A stretch of 64,000 nucleotides of DNA from Paraburkholderia dioscoreae (GTDB lineage Bacteria; Pseudomonadota; Gammaproteobacteria; Burkholderiales; Burkholderiaceae). The notes under the pieces are model-generated. The model was not told the origin of the DNA and did no database searches. It was given only the letters and a program-made list of their open reading frames with translations. Every line of letters starts with the position of its first letter. Positions within the stretch are counted from its first letter, which is position 1. Made by a program: the position numbers and the translations under genes. The DNA lies in the NCBI RefSeq assembly GCF_902459535.1, contig NZ_LR699554.1, forward strand, positions 682,001-746,000, in the 5' to 3' direction. Below are positions 40,891-50,413 of this stretch, piece by piece.

Positions 40891-42721
40891 TGAAGCAGGC
40901 CGGCGGCGCCATTGCGGCGGCCGTCGGCGCATGCGGTTCGTGCTTTTCCTGTTTTTTCGGCAGCGGATTGCGTGCGCGTTGCGCAGGCGCCGGCAGCGGC
41001 TCGCGAACAGCGCGCGACGCTGCGTCCAGCGCGGCACGCACCCGCTGTTCGCTCGTCGCGCTCACCGTTCCCAAAGGCTGGCGTTCCAATGCATCGACCG
41101 CTTGTGCGGCGCGTGCGCAGCATTCTTCGAACAGGCCCGCATCGAGCAATGCATCGGCGAGACTCGACGCCAGTTCGATTCCGGTTCGCGGGTCGCCATC
41201 GGCGGAAAACGCCCAGTCGAAAGCGACGCGCGCGTCGTCGAGCATTGGCTGAAGATCATGCGCACTGGCAGGTTCGTTTTCGCTGTCCCGCCTGTCGCCG
41301 GACAGCCGGGCCTGGACGCAGCGCGACACATAACGCGCGTTGCGTGCAACGATCTCCCGAAGTTCACCTTCAGCCTTGAGCTGCTCCAGTGCGTAGGCCC
41401 GGGTCGATTCCGAGAGCCGGTATTTCACCGCGGCTCCCACGAACTGGACGCTCACGAGCGACTTCGCCACCAGTTCGGTGATGCCGCCGATCGCATTCGC
41501 CATGGTGTGTTCCTCGTCGCAGACCACTGCGCACATGGACTCGAAACAGAACGTGCCGCTGAATACCGCAAGACGGCGGAATACGGCGCGCGTAACGGGA
41601 TCGAGCAGCGCGAAGCTCCAGTCGAACGTTGCGCGCAAAGTCTGATGGCGCGGCAGCGCGGTGCGATAACCGCCCGCCAGGATCGCCATGCGGTCGTCAA
41701 GCCGGCGGTACACGCCTTCCACACCGAGCGCGACGACGCGGGCCGCCGCCAGTTCGATCGCGAGCGGAATGCCGTCCAGCCGGCGGCAGATCTCGCCGAC
41801 CAGCCGCAGCTCCGCGCTGCCGGCGGCCACGGTTTCCTGCAACGAGCTGGCGCGCAGAAGAAACAGGTTCACCGCGGAACATGCCAGGATCTCCTCATCG
41901 CCGGCATCCGGCGGCGGTACATCGAGCGGGTCGACCCGGAACACCGTCTCGGCCATGATGCGAAGCGGCTCCCGGCTCGTGACGAGCACACGCAGGCGTT
42001 CGTTGCCGGCTACCAGCGCGTCGGCGATTTGCGCCACCGCGCCCACCACATGCTCCGCGTTGTCGAGCAGCAGAAGCCTGGGCTTGCCGGCGAGCGCCGC
42101 GGCCACGCGCGTCACGTCGATTTGCGTACCTGGGAGAATCAGCCCACAGCTTTCGGCAATGGCGCAGAGCACGCTTTCGTGCGTGGTCAAGGCGGCGAGC
42201 TCGATAAAGCAGACCGGATCGGCGAACTGCGCCGCGCTATGGCGGGCCGCCTCGATGGCGAGCTGGGTCTTGCCGATACCGCCGGCGCCGGCCAGCGTCA
42301 ACACATGTGCGTGCTGCAGCATCGAGCGGATCAGTTCGACCTGGGCGTCGCGGGGCAGCAAGCCGGACTTGGGCGGAGGCAGGCGGTGCGCCAGGGAGAC
42401 TTGCGAACTCGCTTCGTCGAGCAGAGCATTTTTCTTGCGCTGCAAAAGCCGATAACCGCGGCCGGGCACGGTGAGGATCAGGTCGCGGTCCGGCCCAAGC
42501 ACCTTGCGCAGCGCCGACAGGTGAACCTGAATATTGTTCTCTTCGACAATCGTGTTGGGCCAGACCGCATTCATCAACTCGTCTTTCGTGACGAGACGGC
42601 CGGCGGCTGACGAGACTGCGGCAAGGATGTCGAATGCGCGCGATCCGAGGCGCACGACTTCGCCGTCACGCCGTAAATTGCGCATCTCCAGATCGATCTG
42701 AAAGCTGCCTATTTCCATCAT
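40880..42721 (-). CDS. OmpR-type winged-helix regulator with NTPase domain (short form)
   Basis: This is a 613-residue one-component regulator. An N-terminal OmpR/PhoB winged helix (residues 1-95; DELMNAVWPNTIVEENNIQVHLSALRK across the recognition helix) is followed by an NB-ARC/AAA-like ATPase. The ATPase has P-loop GAGGIGKTQ near residue 144, Walker B PRLLLLDNAEH and the sensor RVLVTSREPLR. A helical C-terminal part follows, but little of the repeat region is present. It resembles the 1001-residue regulator at 46173, particularly in the first 450 residues, and lacks its TPR-like tail. Target genes are unknown. Confidence 0.88.
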   Translation of the reverse strand: MMEIGSFQIDLEMRNLRRDGEVVRLGSRAFDILAAVSSAAGRLVTKDELMNAVWPNTIVEENNIQVHLSALRKVLGPDRDLILTVPGRGYRLLQRKKNALLDEASSQVSLAHRLPPPKSGLLPRDAQVELIRSMLQHAHVLTLAGAGGIGKTQLAIEAARHSAAQFADPVCFIELAALTTHESVLCAIAESCGLILPGTQIDVTRVAAALAGKPRLLLLDNAEHVVGAVAQIADALVAGNERLRVLVTSREPLRIMAETVFRVDPLDVPPPDAGDEEILACSAVNLFLLRASSLQETVAAGSAELRLVGEICRRLDGIPLAIELAAARVVALGVEGVYRRLDDRMAILAGGYRTALPRHQTLRATFDWSFALLDPVTRAVFRRLAVFSGTFCFESMCAVVCDEEHTMANAIGGITELVAKSLVSVQFVGAAVKYRLSESTRAYALEQLKAEGELREIVARNARYVSRCVQARLSGDRRDSENEPASAHDLQPMLDDARVAFDWAFSADGDPRTGIELASSLADALLDAGLFEECCARAAQAVDALERQPLGTVSATSEQRVRAALDAASRAVREPLPAPAQRARNPLPKKQEKHEPHAPTAAAMAPPACFITT

Positions 42722-42967
42722 GGCGTCGACAGGTTGAGGATTGCGGGCGAAGTACGGAGATCACGTCGGCGGGCCGGCAATGAGGGGAGAGAGGGTCGCG
42801 TGCGCCGGGCCTGGCAGGAGCAAAAGTACCGCGCCCCGGCAGACATGTCTTGCACGTTAGTGCGATGCTTTGTAGGAAAGTCTATTGTCGTGATCGGGGT
42901 CGCGTTCGTGGTCGCGACGGCGCCCGGCCCGGCTGGTTTCCAGGCGGGCCGGGCGCGCGCGATTCGC

Positions 42968-43882
42968 CTAGCTGCCGGCGAGTCGCCGCCAGCTTCCTGG
43001 CGGCGTGCCGACCAGTTGCGTGAAGGTGCGCGTGAAGTGGCTCTGATCGGAGAACCCGCATGCAATGGCGATCTCCGAGAGCGACGCGTCGGAGCTGCGA
43101 AGCAGATGGCGCGCGCGTTCAATGCGCTGTTCCAGCAGCCACTGGTGCGGCGTGCGATTGGTGGTCTCGCGAAACGCGCGGATGAAATAGCTGCGCGACA
43201 GGTTGCAGGCATTCGCGATCTCTTCGAGCGAGACATTGTCCTGGGTCTTCGCGAGCAACATATCTTTGGCGCGTGCTTCGTGCAGACCCGAAAGCCGCCG
43301 GCCTGGCTTGACCGATTGAGCGGGCGCGCCGCCATAATGATCGACCAGATGCGTGCCGATGGTGACGCCGAGCTGTTCGATGAACAGCGGGCTCGCTTCG
43401 CTCTCGCGATCCAGCGCCAGCGCGAGAACCTGCGCGAGGTGGCCGAAGATGGGATCCTTGCCGCCCGGCTGCGCGGAGAAGCCGGTCATATGCGTGCCGC
43501 TTCGTTCGTAGCCGGTGTTCGTAATGAACGCGCGCGAGAATTCCACCAGCACGAAGTCGAATGCGCCGTGCAGATCGGCGCGGTAGTCCTCTTCGAAATT
43601 GCGGATATAGACCGAGTCCTTGTCGAATTCGTGCATGGCCGAGCGGTTGCCCGAGATGATGCGGCGCCGATGGCCCGCGCTGAGCGAAACGCCGATCAGC
43701 ACGCCGCGATCGGAGGCCGGCGTGGCGACTTCGCTGGTCTTCTCCTGACGGCGGCACTTGCGATAAAACGTGAAGTCGCCTGCTTCGAGTTCGATGTCCT
43801 TGTGCAACTGGTTCGCAAGACAGCCCAGCGAGTCTTTCTTGCGTGCAGCAGTGATGGGGGCAATTTCAGTCTGGTTGAACAT
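42968..43882 (-). CDS. AraC-family transcriptional regulator
   Basis: This is a 304-residue regulator with a 190-residue N-terminal sensing domain and a C-terminal pair of helix-turn-helix motifs: SLEEIANACNLSRSYFIRAF and SLSEIAIACGFSDQSHFTRTF. The AraC pattern G-P--W ends the domain. It is divergent from the secreted MBL-fold hydrolase gene across 270 bases of unusually AT-rich sequence, and so may control it. Confidence 0.92.
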   Translation of the reverse strand: MFNQTEIAPITAARKKDSLGCLANQLHKDIELEAGDFTFYRKCRRQEKTSEVATPASDRGVLIGVSLSAGHRRRIISGNRSAMHEFDKDSVYIRNFEEDYRADLHGAFDFVLVEFSRAFITNTGYERSGTHMTGFSAQPGGKDPIFGHLAQVLALALDRESEASPLFIEQLGVTIGTHLVDHYGGAPAQSVKPGRRLSGLHEARAKDMLLAKTQDNVSLEEIANACNLSRSYFIRAFRETTNRTPHQWLLEQRIERARHLLRSSDASLSEIAIACGFSDQSHFTRTFTQLVGTPPGSWRRLAGS

Positions 43883-44152
43883 GATCCGTCACCTCGGTTC
43901 GTCGCGCTACATTCACATGCCCGTTCGCGTTGCCAAAATCGAGAGATGTTTTATATCCGGCGGAGTCCCGCGATTATCTCGGAAATTATTATCGTTGAAT
44001 ATTTATTTTCGTTCAGGTCGAGTGCCGCTATCGGGAATTCGACGAATGTTTGCTCATACGAACCGCTGATTACCGCCCCTCAGGACAATTAATAAAAATT
44101 AGCACCGGTTTGGGACGCGCCGTCGTATGCTTTTTTCACGATTGCACCAGGC

Positions 44153-45157
44153 ATGGGAAACGGAATGTCGGAACTGATTCAGCGCAGATGGCTCATGCAC
44201 TTAGGCTTATGGTGCGCACTTTTTTTGAGCGTTGCGGCGGGCGTCGGGCCGCGCGCCGCGCTGGCCGCCGCGCCGCCGGTCAGGACACAGGGGCCGGGCT
44301 TTTACCGGATCATGGTCGGCGGTTTCGAAGTGACCGCATTGCTCGACGGCACGCATCCCTTTCCGATCGATACCGTCGTTCAAGGCGTACCGAAGTCCGA
44401 AATCGGGCAAGACCTGTCGCGCGATTTTCTGCAGGCGCCGGTGCAGGGATCGATCAATGCATTCCTGATCAATACCGGTGCGAAGCTGATTCTGATCGAC
44501 TCCGGCGCGGGCGTGCTGTATGGCGACTGTTGCGGCCGGTTGGCCGGCAACCTGCGCGCCGCGGGGTATCAGCCCGAACAGGTCGACGAAGTCCTGCTCA
44601 CGCATCTGCATAAGGACCACGTCGGCGGTGTCATCGTGAACGGCGCAATGGCGTTTCCCAACGCGATTGTCCGGGTCAGCCAGGTCGAATCGGACTACTG
44701 GCTGAATCCGGCTAATAAAGCCAGCGCGCCCGCTTTTCTCAGTTCTTTTTTCGATGCCGCGATCGCGTCTGTCGCGCCCTATGTCGCGGCCGGCCGCTTC
44801 AAGCCGTTCAGCGGCGACGTGGAACTCGATCCGGGCATTCGCGCGGTCGCGCTCCCCGGTCATACGCCGGGCCACACCGCCTATCTCGTGCAGAGCGATT
44901 CGAAAGATCTGCTCGTGTGGGGCGATGTCATTCATGTGGCGGCGATCCAGTTGCGCAACCCCACGGCATCCGTCGAATACGATACCGCCGCCGCCGCGGC
45001 GCAGCGCTCGCGCCGCTATGCGCTCAAGCTCGCAGCGGACAAACATTATCTTGTCGGCGCCGCGCATATTGCTTTTCCCGGATTGGGGCATATCAGGAAA
45101 AACGGTAGCGTGTACGACTGGGTGCCGGTCAACTACGAGGCCGAGCCGGGGCATTGA
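44153..45157 (+). CDS. Secreted MBL-fold metallo-hydrolase
   Basis: This is a 334-residue protein with a signal peptide (LGLWCALFLSVAAGVGPRAALAAAP). The metallo-beta-lactamase fold metal motif is HLHKDHVGG near residue 159, with further ligands GHTPGHTAY near 243 and GDVIH near 262 (Asp in LLVWGDVIH). It could be a periplasmic lactonase, phosphatase-like or beta-lactamase-like hydrolase. It lies alone, divergent from an AraC regulator that may respond to its substrate. Confidence 0.9.
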   Translation: MGNGMSELIQRRWLMHLGLWCALFLSVAAGVGPRAALAAAPPVRTQGPGFYRIMVGGFEVTALLDGTHPFPIDTVVQGVPKSEIGQDLSRDFLQAPVQGSINAFLINTGAKLILIDSGAGVLYGDCCGRLAGNLRAAGYQPEQVDEVLLTHLHKDHVGGVIVNGAMAFPNAIVRVSQVESDYWLNPANKASAPAFLSSFFDAAIASVAPYVAAGRFKPFSGDVELDPGIRAVALPGHTPGHTAYLVQSDSKDLLVWGDVIHVAAIQLRNPTASVEYDTAAAAAQRSRRYALKLAADKHYLVGAAHIAFPGLGHIRKNGSVYDWVPVNYEAEPGH

Positions 45158-45368
45158 ACCCGGCTCGCGCCCGGGAAACCGCGCTATTGCGCCGGATCTG
45201 CCCGGCTATGGCGAAACGGACCTGGGGACGGGATACGACGGGCGCAACGTGGGGCTGGATATCGTTCGTCCGCCGGATGAGTCAAGCAAGGGCGACGGTG
45301 GACGATCGCGGTTTTGCCGGAATCGTCGGCCGCGTCGCAAGGTTCACTGCCAGTTGATGGGAGCAAGC

Positions 45369-45860
45369 ATGATGCATAGCGAAACCTGTTTGACGCCGCG
45401 CGGCGAGGCAAGCCGGGAAGCATGTTGCGCACCGCGCGAGCCGGCCGACGCGTCCCCCGACGGACTGCGCGCCTCGGTGTGGGATCACGTGATTCACGCT
45501 CTGTTGCCGGGCTATCGCGGCGAAGGCGGCGAAGCATCCCGCGAGCGGCGCACGCCTCGCATGGCCGCTTGCGTGCCGTCGCCGCATATCCAGGTCGAAG
45601 TGATCGAGCGTCTGTCCGATACGTCGGTGGCGGTGCTCTGGCAGGATGCGACCCGCTGCCGCTACGACGACCAGGTGTGGATCAGTTGCCGCGCCCGCCA
45701 GAAGGGTTACTGTGCGCTGAGCGGAGCGGTGATCCGTCGTGACGATCCGATCTACAAGCCGCGAGTGCGGGCGAGCATGCCGGCCAACGCTACCGCGATG
45801 ATTCTCGCCTCGGTGGTCGAGCAAATGTCCGCCCTGACCACGGCGGACGATGCGCGTTAG
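45369..45860 (+). CDS. DUF3331-domain protein
   Basis: This is a 163-residue protein of a family seen mainly in Burkholderiaceae. Visible features are VEVIERLSDTSVAVLWQDA (a beta-hairpin), RCRYDDQVWI and two Cys-containing turns, SCRARQKGYCALSG and the earlier EACCAPRE. The CxxxxxxxC spacing hints at metal binding. No function is known. ATGs at 45369 and 45372 are both possible. Confidence 0.82.
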   Translation: MMHSETCLTPRGEASREACCAPREPADASPDGLRASVWDHVIHALLPGYRGEGGEASRERRTPRMAACVPSPHIQVEVIERLSDTSVAVLWQDATRCRYDDQVWISCRARQKGYCALSGAVIRRDDPIYKPRVRASMPANATAMILASVVEQMSALTTADDAR

Positions 45861-46172
45861 ATCTTCAGCAACTGTGCTGCGTTGCTGCCGGGATACGTAG
45901 TGAGCCCGGCGCAGTTTCCCCCAACTCCTGTCCCATTGATCGACCGCTTCGGCACGATCCGACGTTCCCGCACTTCAGGCGCGAGCCGACGCATGACGGT
46001 CTTCTCATTGTGTCCGCTTAGTGCAAAAAATTTGAACAATAGGTTCAGTTTTTTCCGCGCACGCTGATCTCCCATTGATCTAGACTTCTGGGACGCCACG
46101 CCCGGCGGCGATTCCGCAGTTTCTCCGTTCCTTCCCGTTCTCTTTCTCAGCGTCGCGTCCTGGATACTCCGC
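45861..46172. other. Intergenic stretch upstream of the 1001-residue regulator
   Basis: There are 312 bases without a supported gene. They include an AT-rich patch around 46025-46055 (AAAAAATTTGAACAATAGGTTCAG) in which TTGAACAATAGGTTCAG contains a TGAAC/GTTCA inverted pair, a possible operator for the downstream regulator. No recognisable terminator was seen. Confidence 0.35.
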
Positions 46173-49100
46173 ATGATTTGCATTGGCCCGCTTCAGGTGA
46201 ACATCGACCGTCGCGAAGTGTTTCTCGATGGTGCGCCTGTGCGGATCGGCGGACGTGCTTTCGACATGCTTGCCGTGCTGATCGCCGCGAACGGCGGGCT
46301 GGTGTCGAAGAACGAGATGCTCAGGCAGGTCTGGCCGAATGCGATCGTCGAAGAGAACAACCTGCAGGTGCATATGTCCACGCTGCGCAAGCTGCTCGGC
46401 GAAAGCCGCGGGCTGATACAAACGGTATCGGGACGCGGCTACAGGCTGGTGCAGAGCGCGTCGGCGCCGGCCGCGGCCGGCGAATCGCGTGCCGGCGAAT
46501 CGAATGCCGGCGATGAACCCGCGGACTTCCCGCCAAGCGGCAGCGTCCGGAACAATCTGCCGGTCCATTTTTCTCCGCTGATCGGACGCGACAAGGCACT
46601 GGACGACGTCTCGCAGGCGCTCGCCGCCGCACGGCAGGTGACGCTCGTCGGTTCCGGCGGCATCGGCAAGACGCGTCTCGCGGTCGAAGTCGCGCGCGGC
46701 TTGCTGGCGCGCTTTCCGGACGGCGTCTATCTGGTGCCGCTCGCGTCCACCTCCGACGCAGGCAGCGTTCTCGCGGCATTCGCCGCCAGCGTGGGCGTGA
46801 ATCCGGCCATCGGCCCGCTCACGCTCGCGCGCGTCGGCAAAGAGCTCGGCGAGCGGCGTGTGCTGTTCGTGTTCGACAACTGCGAGCATGTGCTCGGCCC
46901 CGCGGCCGAACTCGCTGAAACCTTGCTCGGCGTCGGCCCGGAAATCTGCGTGCTGGCCACGAGCCGCGAGCCGCTGCGCATCATGAACGAGCATCTGTAT
47001 TGGGTCGCTTCGCTGCAGGTGCCCGGTCAGGACGATCAGAGCCAGGAGGTACTGCAATGCAGCGCCGTCAAGTTGTTCCTGTCGCGCGCTCGCGCGATCG
47101 ACGCGCGCTTTTCGTCCGATGAAAAAAGCATTCATCTGACCGGCACGGTATGCCGCCGGCTCGACGGCATACCGCTCGCCATCGAACTGGCGGCGGCGCG
47201 CGCGGCGATCCTCGGTATCGAAACGCTGGCCGGCCATCTGGACGACCGCTTCAATATGCTGACGGGCGGCAACCGCACGGCATTGCCGCGGCATCAGACC
47301 TTGAAGGCGACACTCGACTGGAGTCACGCGCTGCTCGACGACGCCGAGCGCACCACGCTGCGCAGGCTCGGCGTTTTCGTGAGCAGCTTTACGATGGAAG
47401 CGGCGATCGCCGTTGCCGGCGACGGGGCGCTGCATGAAATCGACGTGGTTGCGGCGGTGTCGGGGCTGGTCGAGAAATCGCTGGTGGTGACGCACATGGA
47501 GCGCGGCAGGGCCAGCTATCGTCTGCTGGAAACCACGCGCGCCTACGCCATGCAGAAGCTCGACGATAACGGCGAACGGCGTTTCGTCACGCTGCAGCAT
47601 GCCCGCTACTTTCTGAGCGTGCTGGAACGCGATGCGCCGCGTTGCGCCGACCCGGCGCTGGCGCTCTCCGACGGCTGGCACTACCGCATGCGCGCGTTGC
47701 TCGACGACCTGCGCGCCGCGCTGACCTGGGCCTTGTCGCCGAAGGGCGACGAGGCGCTCGGCGAGACGCTGGCCGTGAACTTCGTCTTTCTGCTCTACGA
47801 ACTGTCGCTCGTCGACGAATGCCGCGCGTGGGCGCAACGCGCGCTCGATACGATAGCCGTCGCGCAGCAGGGCTCGCGTTCGACGCGTCATCTGCGCGTG
47901 CGCATGCAGCTTCAGGCGGCGCTTGCCGCGGCGCTTGTCTATGTCAGCGGACCGAACCGGGAAACGTTCGGCGTCTGGTCGGAGATTCTGGCGTCGGCGA
48001 TCGCGCTGGGCGATCATGTGTTCGAGGCGCGCGCTTTGTGGGGCATGTGGAATGCGAGCCAGTCGTCCGGCGCGGCGCGCAATGCGCAGGCGTTCGCGCG
48101 CCGCTTTGCCTTGCTCGCCGCCGAGGTGGGCGACGCCAGCGGAACGATTCTGGCCTACCGGTTGCTCGGGATCGCGGCGCATTACAGCGGCGATCAACAG
48201 CAGGCGCGCGCATCGCTCGAACAACTGCTGCAACACGGCGGGGAACTGCAGCATGGCCTGCCGCTCGGGCAGTCGGTGGATCAGCGCCTCGTCGGCCATG
48301 CGACGCTCGCGCGGGTGCTCTGGCTGCAGGGCTTGCGCGATCAGGCGCTGCGGCTCGCGGAAGACTGCGTGATCGCGGCATGCGATCAGCAACAGGCCAT
48401 TGTCACCTGCTATGTGCTGGTGGAGGCGTTGGTGCCGCTGACGCTGCTGTCGGGCAAATGGGAGCGTGCGGCGCAAGCCATCGCGTTGCTGCGGGACACC
48501 TCGGCGCGCGCGGGCCTGAGCGTGGCGCAGGCCTGCTGCCGCTGCTTCGACGAGTATCTGCGCTCGGTGCAGGACGGCGGCGCGCAGCACCTGCAAGCGT
48601 TCCGCGCGGCGCTGGACGATCTCGAGTCGCTCGACTTCGGTGCGCAACGCGCGATGCTGGCCGGACAATACAGCCTCGCACTCGGGCGCGCGGGGCGGCG
48701 GGAAGAGGGCATCGCCACCGTGGTCGGCGTGCTGGCGCGCTGCGACGAAACCGGCGACCACTGGTACGCCGCGGAACTCCAGCGCATCCACGGCGAATTG
48801 CTGTTCATGAGGCAGGCGGACATGCCGCAGTCCGAAATGGTGATGCGCGATGCGGAGGCGTGTCTGGTCGCGGCGCTGGAGGTGTCGCTGGTGCAAGGCT
48901 GCCGCTCGCTCCAGTTGCGCGCCTCGACCAGTCTGGGCGGCCTCTGGCACATGCGGGGCCGAAGCGCGGACGCCGCGAAACTATTGCAATCCGCCTGCGC
49001 GAGAGTCACCGAAGGTCTCGACTGGGACGATTATCAGGCCGCCGCGCATCTGCTGCGGATCACGACATCGGAGAGCGAAGCGCGCGCTGCCGTCCCGATG

Positions 49101-49178
49101 ATCTGTCCATCTGCCTCCCGTCGTGCGGCGGAAGCGCTCGACGTCGCGCCGTCGCGCCGAATCAGATCGGGCAGCTGA
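46173..49178 (+). CDS. OmpR-type winged-helix regulator with NTPase and TPR-like tail (long form)
   Basis: This is a 1001-residue one-component regulator. Residues 1-92 are a PhoB/OmpR winged helix (NEMLRQVWPNAIVEENNLQV). The ATPase has P-loop GSGGIGKTR near residue 160, Walker B RVLFVFDNCEHV and CVLATSREPLR. From about residue 450 there is a long helical, TPR-like region (repeated ALW-, RLLGIAAHYSGD, LEQLLQHGGE). Such regulators sense small molecules through the repeat tail and use ATP to switch. It begins with ATG at 46173. A paralogue lies at 40880. Confidence 0.88.
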   Translation: MICIGPLQVNIDRREVFLDGAPVRIGGRAFDMLAVLIAANGGLVSKNEMLRQVWPNAIVEENNLQVHMSTLRKLLGESRGLIQTVSGRGYRLVQSASAPAAAGESRAGESNAGDEPADFPPSGSVRNNLPVHFSPLIGRDKALDDVSQALAAARQVTLVGSGGIGKTRLAVEVARGLLARFPDGVYLVPLASTSDAGSVLAAFAASVGVNPAIGPLTLARVGKELGERRVLFVFDNCEHVLGPAAELAETLLGVGPEICVLATSREPLRIMNEHLYWVASLQVPGQDDQSQEVLQCSAVKLFLSRARAIDARFSSDEKSIHLTGTVCRRLDGIPLAIELAAARAAILGIETLAGHLDDRFNMLTGGNRTALPRHQTLKATLDWSHALLDDAERTTLRRLGVFVSSFTMEAAIAVAGDGALHEIDVVAAVSGLVEKSLVVTHMERGRASYRLLETTRAYAMQKLDDNGERRFVTLQHARYFLSVLERDAPRCADPALALSDGWHYRMRALLDDLRAALTWALSPKGDEALGETLAVNFVFLLYELSLVDECRAWAQRALDTIAVAQQGSRSTRHLRVRMQLQAALAAALVYVSGPNRETFGVWSEILASAIALGDHVFEARALWGMWNASQSSGAARNAQAFARRFALLAAEVGDASGTILAYRLLGIAAHYSGDQQQARASLEQLLQHGGELQHGLPLGQSVDQRLVGHATLARVLWLQGLRDQALRLAEDCVIAACDQQQAIVTCYVLVEALVPLTLLSGKWERAAQAIALLRDTSARAGLSVAQACCRCFDEYLRSVQDGGAQHLQAFRAALDDLESLDFGAQRAMLAGQYSLALGRAGRREEGIATVVGVLARCDETGDHWYAAELQRIHGELLFMRQADMPQSEMVMRDAEACLVAALEVSLVQGCRSLQLRASTSLGGLWHMRGRSADAAKLLQSACARVTEGLDWDDYQAAAHLLRITTSESEARAAVPMICPSASRRAAEALDVAPSRRIRSGS

Positions 49179-49185
49179 TTGGCGC

Positions 49186-50106
49186 TCAGCCGTGCAACAT
49201 TCTCTGTTGCGCAACTTCGTCGATCAGATCCGGCCGGTCCAACTGATCGACCCACCAGCGCAGCGCCTTGCCGGTTTCGTCACTGCGCCACGCGAGAAAG
49301 AAATGCGTGACGTCGCGCATGCCCAGCACCTCCTTTTGCACCAGTTCGCCCCGGCTCAGCGGCTCGGCGGCCAGACACTCCGGAATCGTGCCCGCCGCGA
49401 GCCCTTTGATCTGTGCGGCGAGCTTCGCCTCCAGCGTGGGGACCGTCATGACCTCCTGGTTGGCGGCGAGCGCGATGGTGCGCGGCGCGAGCTTGCGCGA
49501 CGTATCGCCGATCGCCACCGCGCGATGCCGCGCGACCATTTCCAGCGTCAGCGGTCCCGGCGCCGCAGCGAGAGGATGATGCGGCGCCACCACGAACACG
49601 TGGCGCAGCGAGCCGATCGGTTTGGCGATCAGATTGGGAATTGGCGGCGGCTCGCCCGCGGCGCCGACGACCAGATCGGCGCGGCGCGTCAACAGCGCGT
49701 CCCATGAGCCGCCCAGCACTTCTTTCGACAGATGCAGCCGCGTGTCCAGCTTCAGCTTGTAGAACGCGTCGACGTGATCCCATAGCAGATCGAACGGAAT
49801 GATCTCGTCGATGGCGACGTGCAGCTCCGACTCCCAGCCATGCTGGATACGTTTCGCCTTGCACTCGAGATCTTCCGCCGCTTCCAGCAGACGCCGCCCT
49901 TCCTCCACGACCACCCGCCCCGCATGCGTGAGGATCGCCCGACGGCCGCTGCGGTCGAATAATTTGACGCCGAGATCGAGCTCCAGCTTCTGGACCAGGT
50001 ACGACAGCGACGACGGCACCTTGTGAAGCTGTTCCGCCGCATTGGCAAAAGTACCGGTTCGATCGATGGCATCGAGCACCTGCAGAACTTCGAACGAGAG
50101 ATTCAT
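49186..50106 (-). CDS. LysR-family transcriptional regulator, divergent from poxB
   Basis: This is a 306-residue regulator. The winged-helix part (EVLQVLDAIDRTGTFANAAEQLHKVPSSLSYLVQKLE) is followed by the effector domain from about residue 90. It is divergent from poxB, with 307 bases between the starts. LysR regulators next to poxB-like genes often control them in response to stationary phase or metabolic signals. Its stop is 7 bases from the converging large regulator gene. Confidence 0.9.
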   Translation of the reverse strand: MNLSFEVLQVLDAIDRTGTFANAAEQLHKVPSSLSYLVQKLELDLGVKLFDRSGRRAILTHAGRVVVEEGRRLLEAAEDLECKAKRIQHGWESELHVAIDEIIPFDLLWDHVDAFYKLKLDTRLHLSKEVLGGSWDALLTRRADLVVGAAGEPPPIPNLIAKPIGSLRHVFVVAPHHPLAAAPGPLTLEMVARHRAVAIGDTSRKLAPRTIALAANQEVMTVPTLEAKLAAQIKGLAAGTIPECLAAEPLSRGELVQKEVLGMRDVTHFFLAWRSDETGKALRWWVDQLDRPDLIDEVAQQRMLHG

Positions 50107-50413
50107 GTCGTACAGCCGGATATGAGGAGGTACGTCAGCATACTGGAATCCCCGCTTCTCGCGAGTGCCGCGCGCGAGGGACGGCGGCCTTTCAATCCGC
50201 TTCTGCGAACCTGAACCGGCTGTATGGTGCCCGCGTCATTAAGGTGTTTTCAGGGCTATTTCAGGACATTTTTCGGATAGTCGCCTAGTTTAAAAGGATC
50301 GGCCAAGGCGTGCCGCGCCGTTTCCCGTGACGTTTTCTTCCGGTCTTCCCGACCGCGGTCCCGATTCTTCGGCGCCCGGTCGTTCTGCCACTACCGTGAA
50401 AAAGGAGTCAAGC
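50107..50413. other. Divergent LysR/poxB control region
   Basis: There are 307 bases with no gene. The AT-rich core is 50240-50305 (CATTAAGGTGTTTTCAGGGCTATTTCAGG and TAGTTTAAAAGG). The repeated TTTTCAGG/TTTCAGGAC could be part of an activator site. A good ribosome site AAAGGAG is at 50401-50407. Confidence 0.4.

Noticed and set aside
46080..48950. 956-codon antisense frame opposite the long regulator
   Set aside because: It is a mirror frame of a well-supported gene in GC-rich DNA; its product is Arg/His-rich with no motif.
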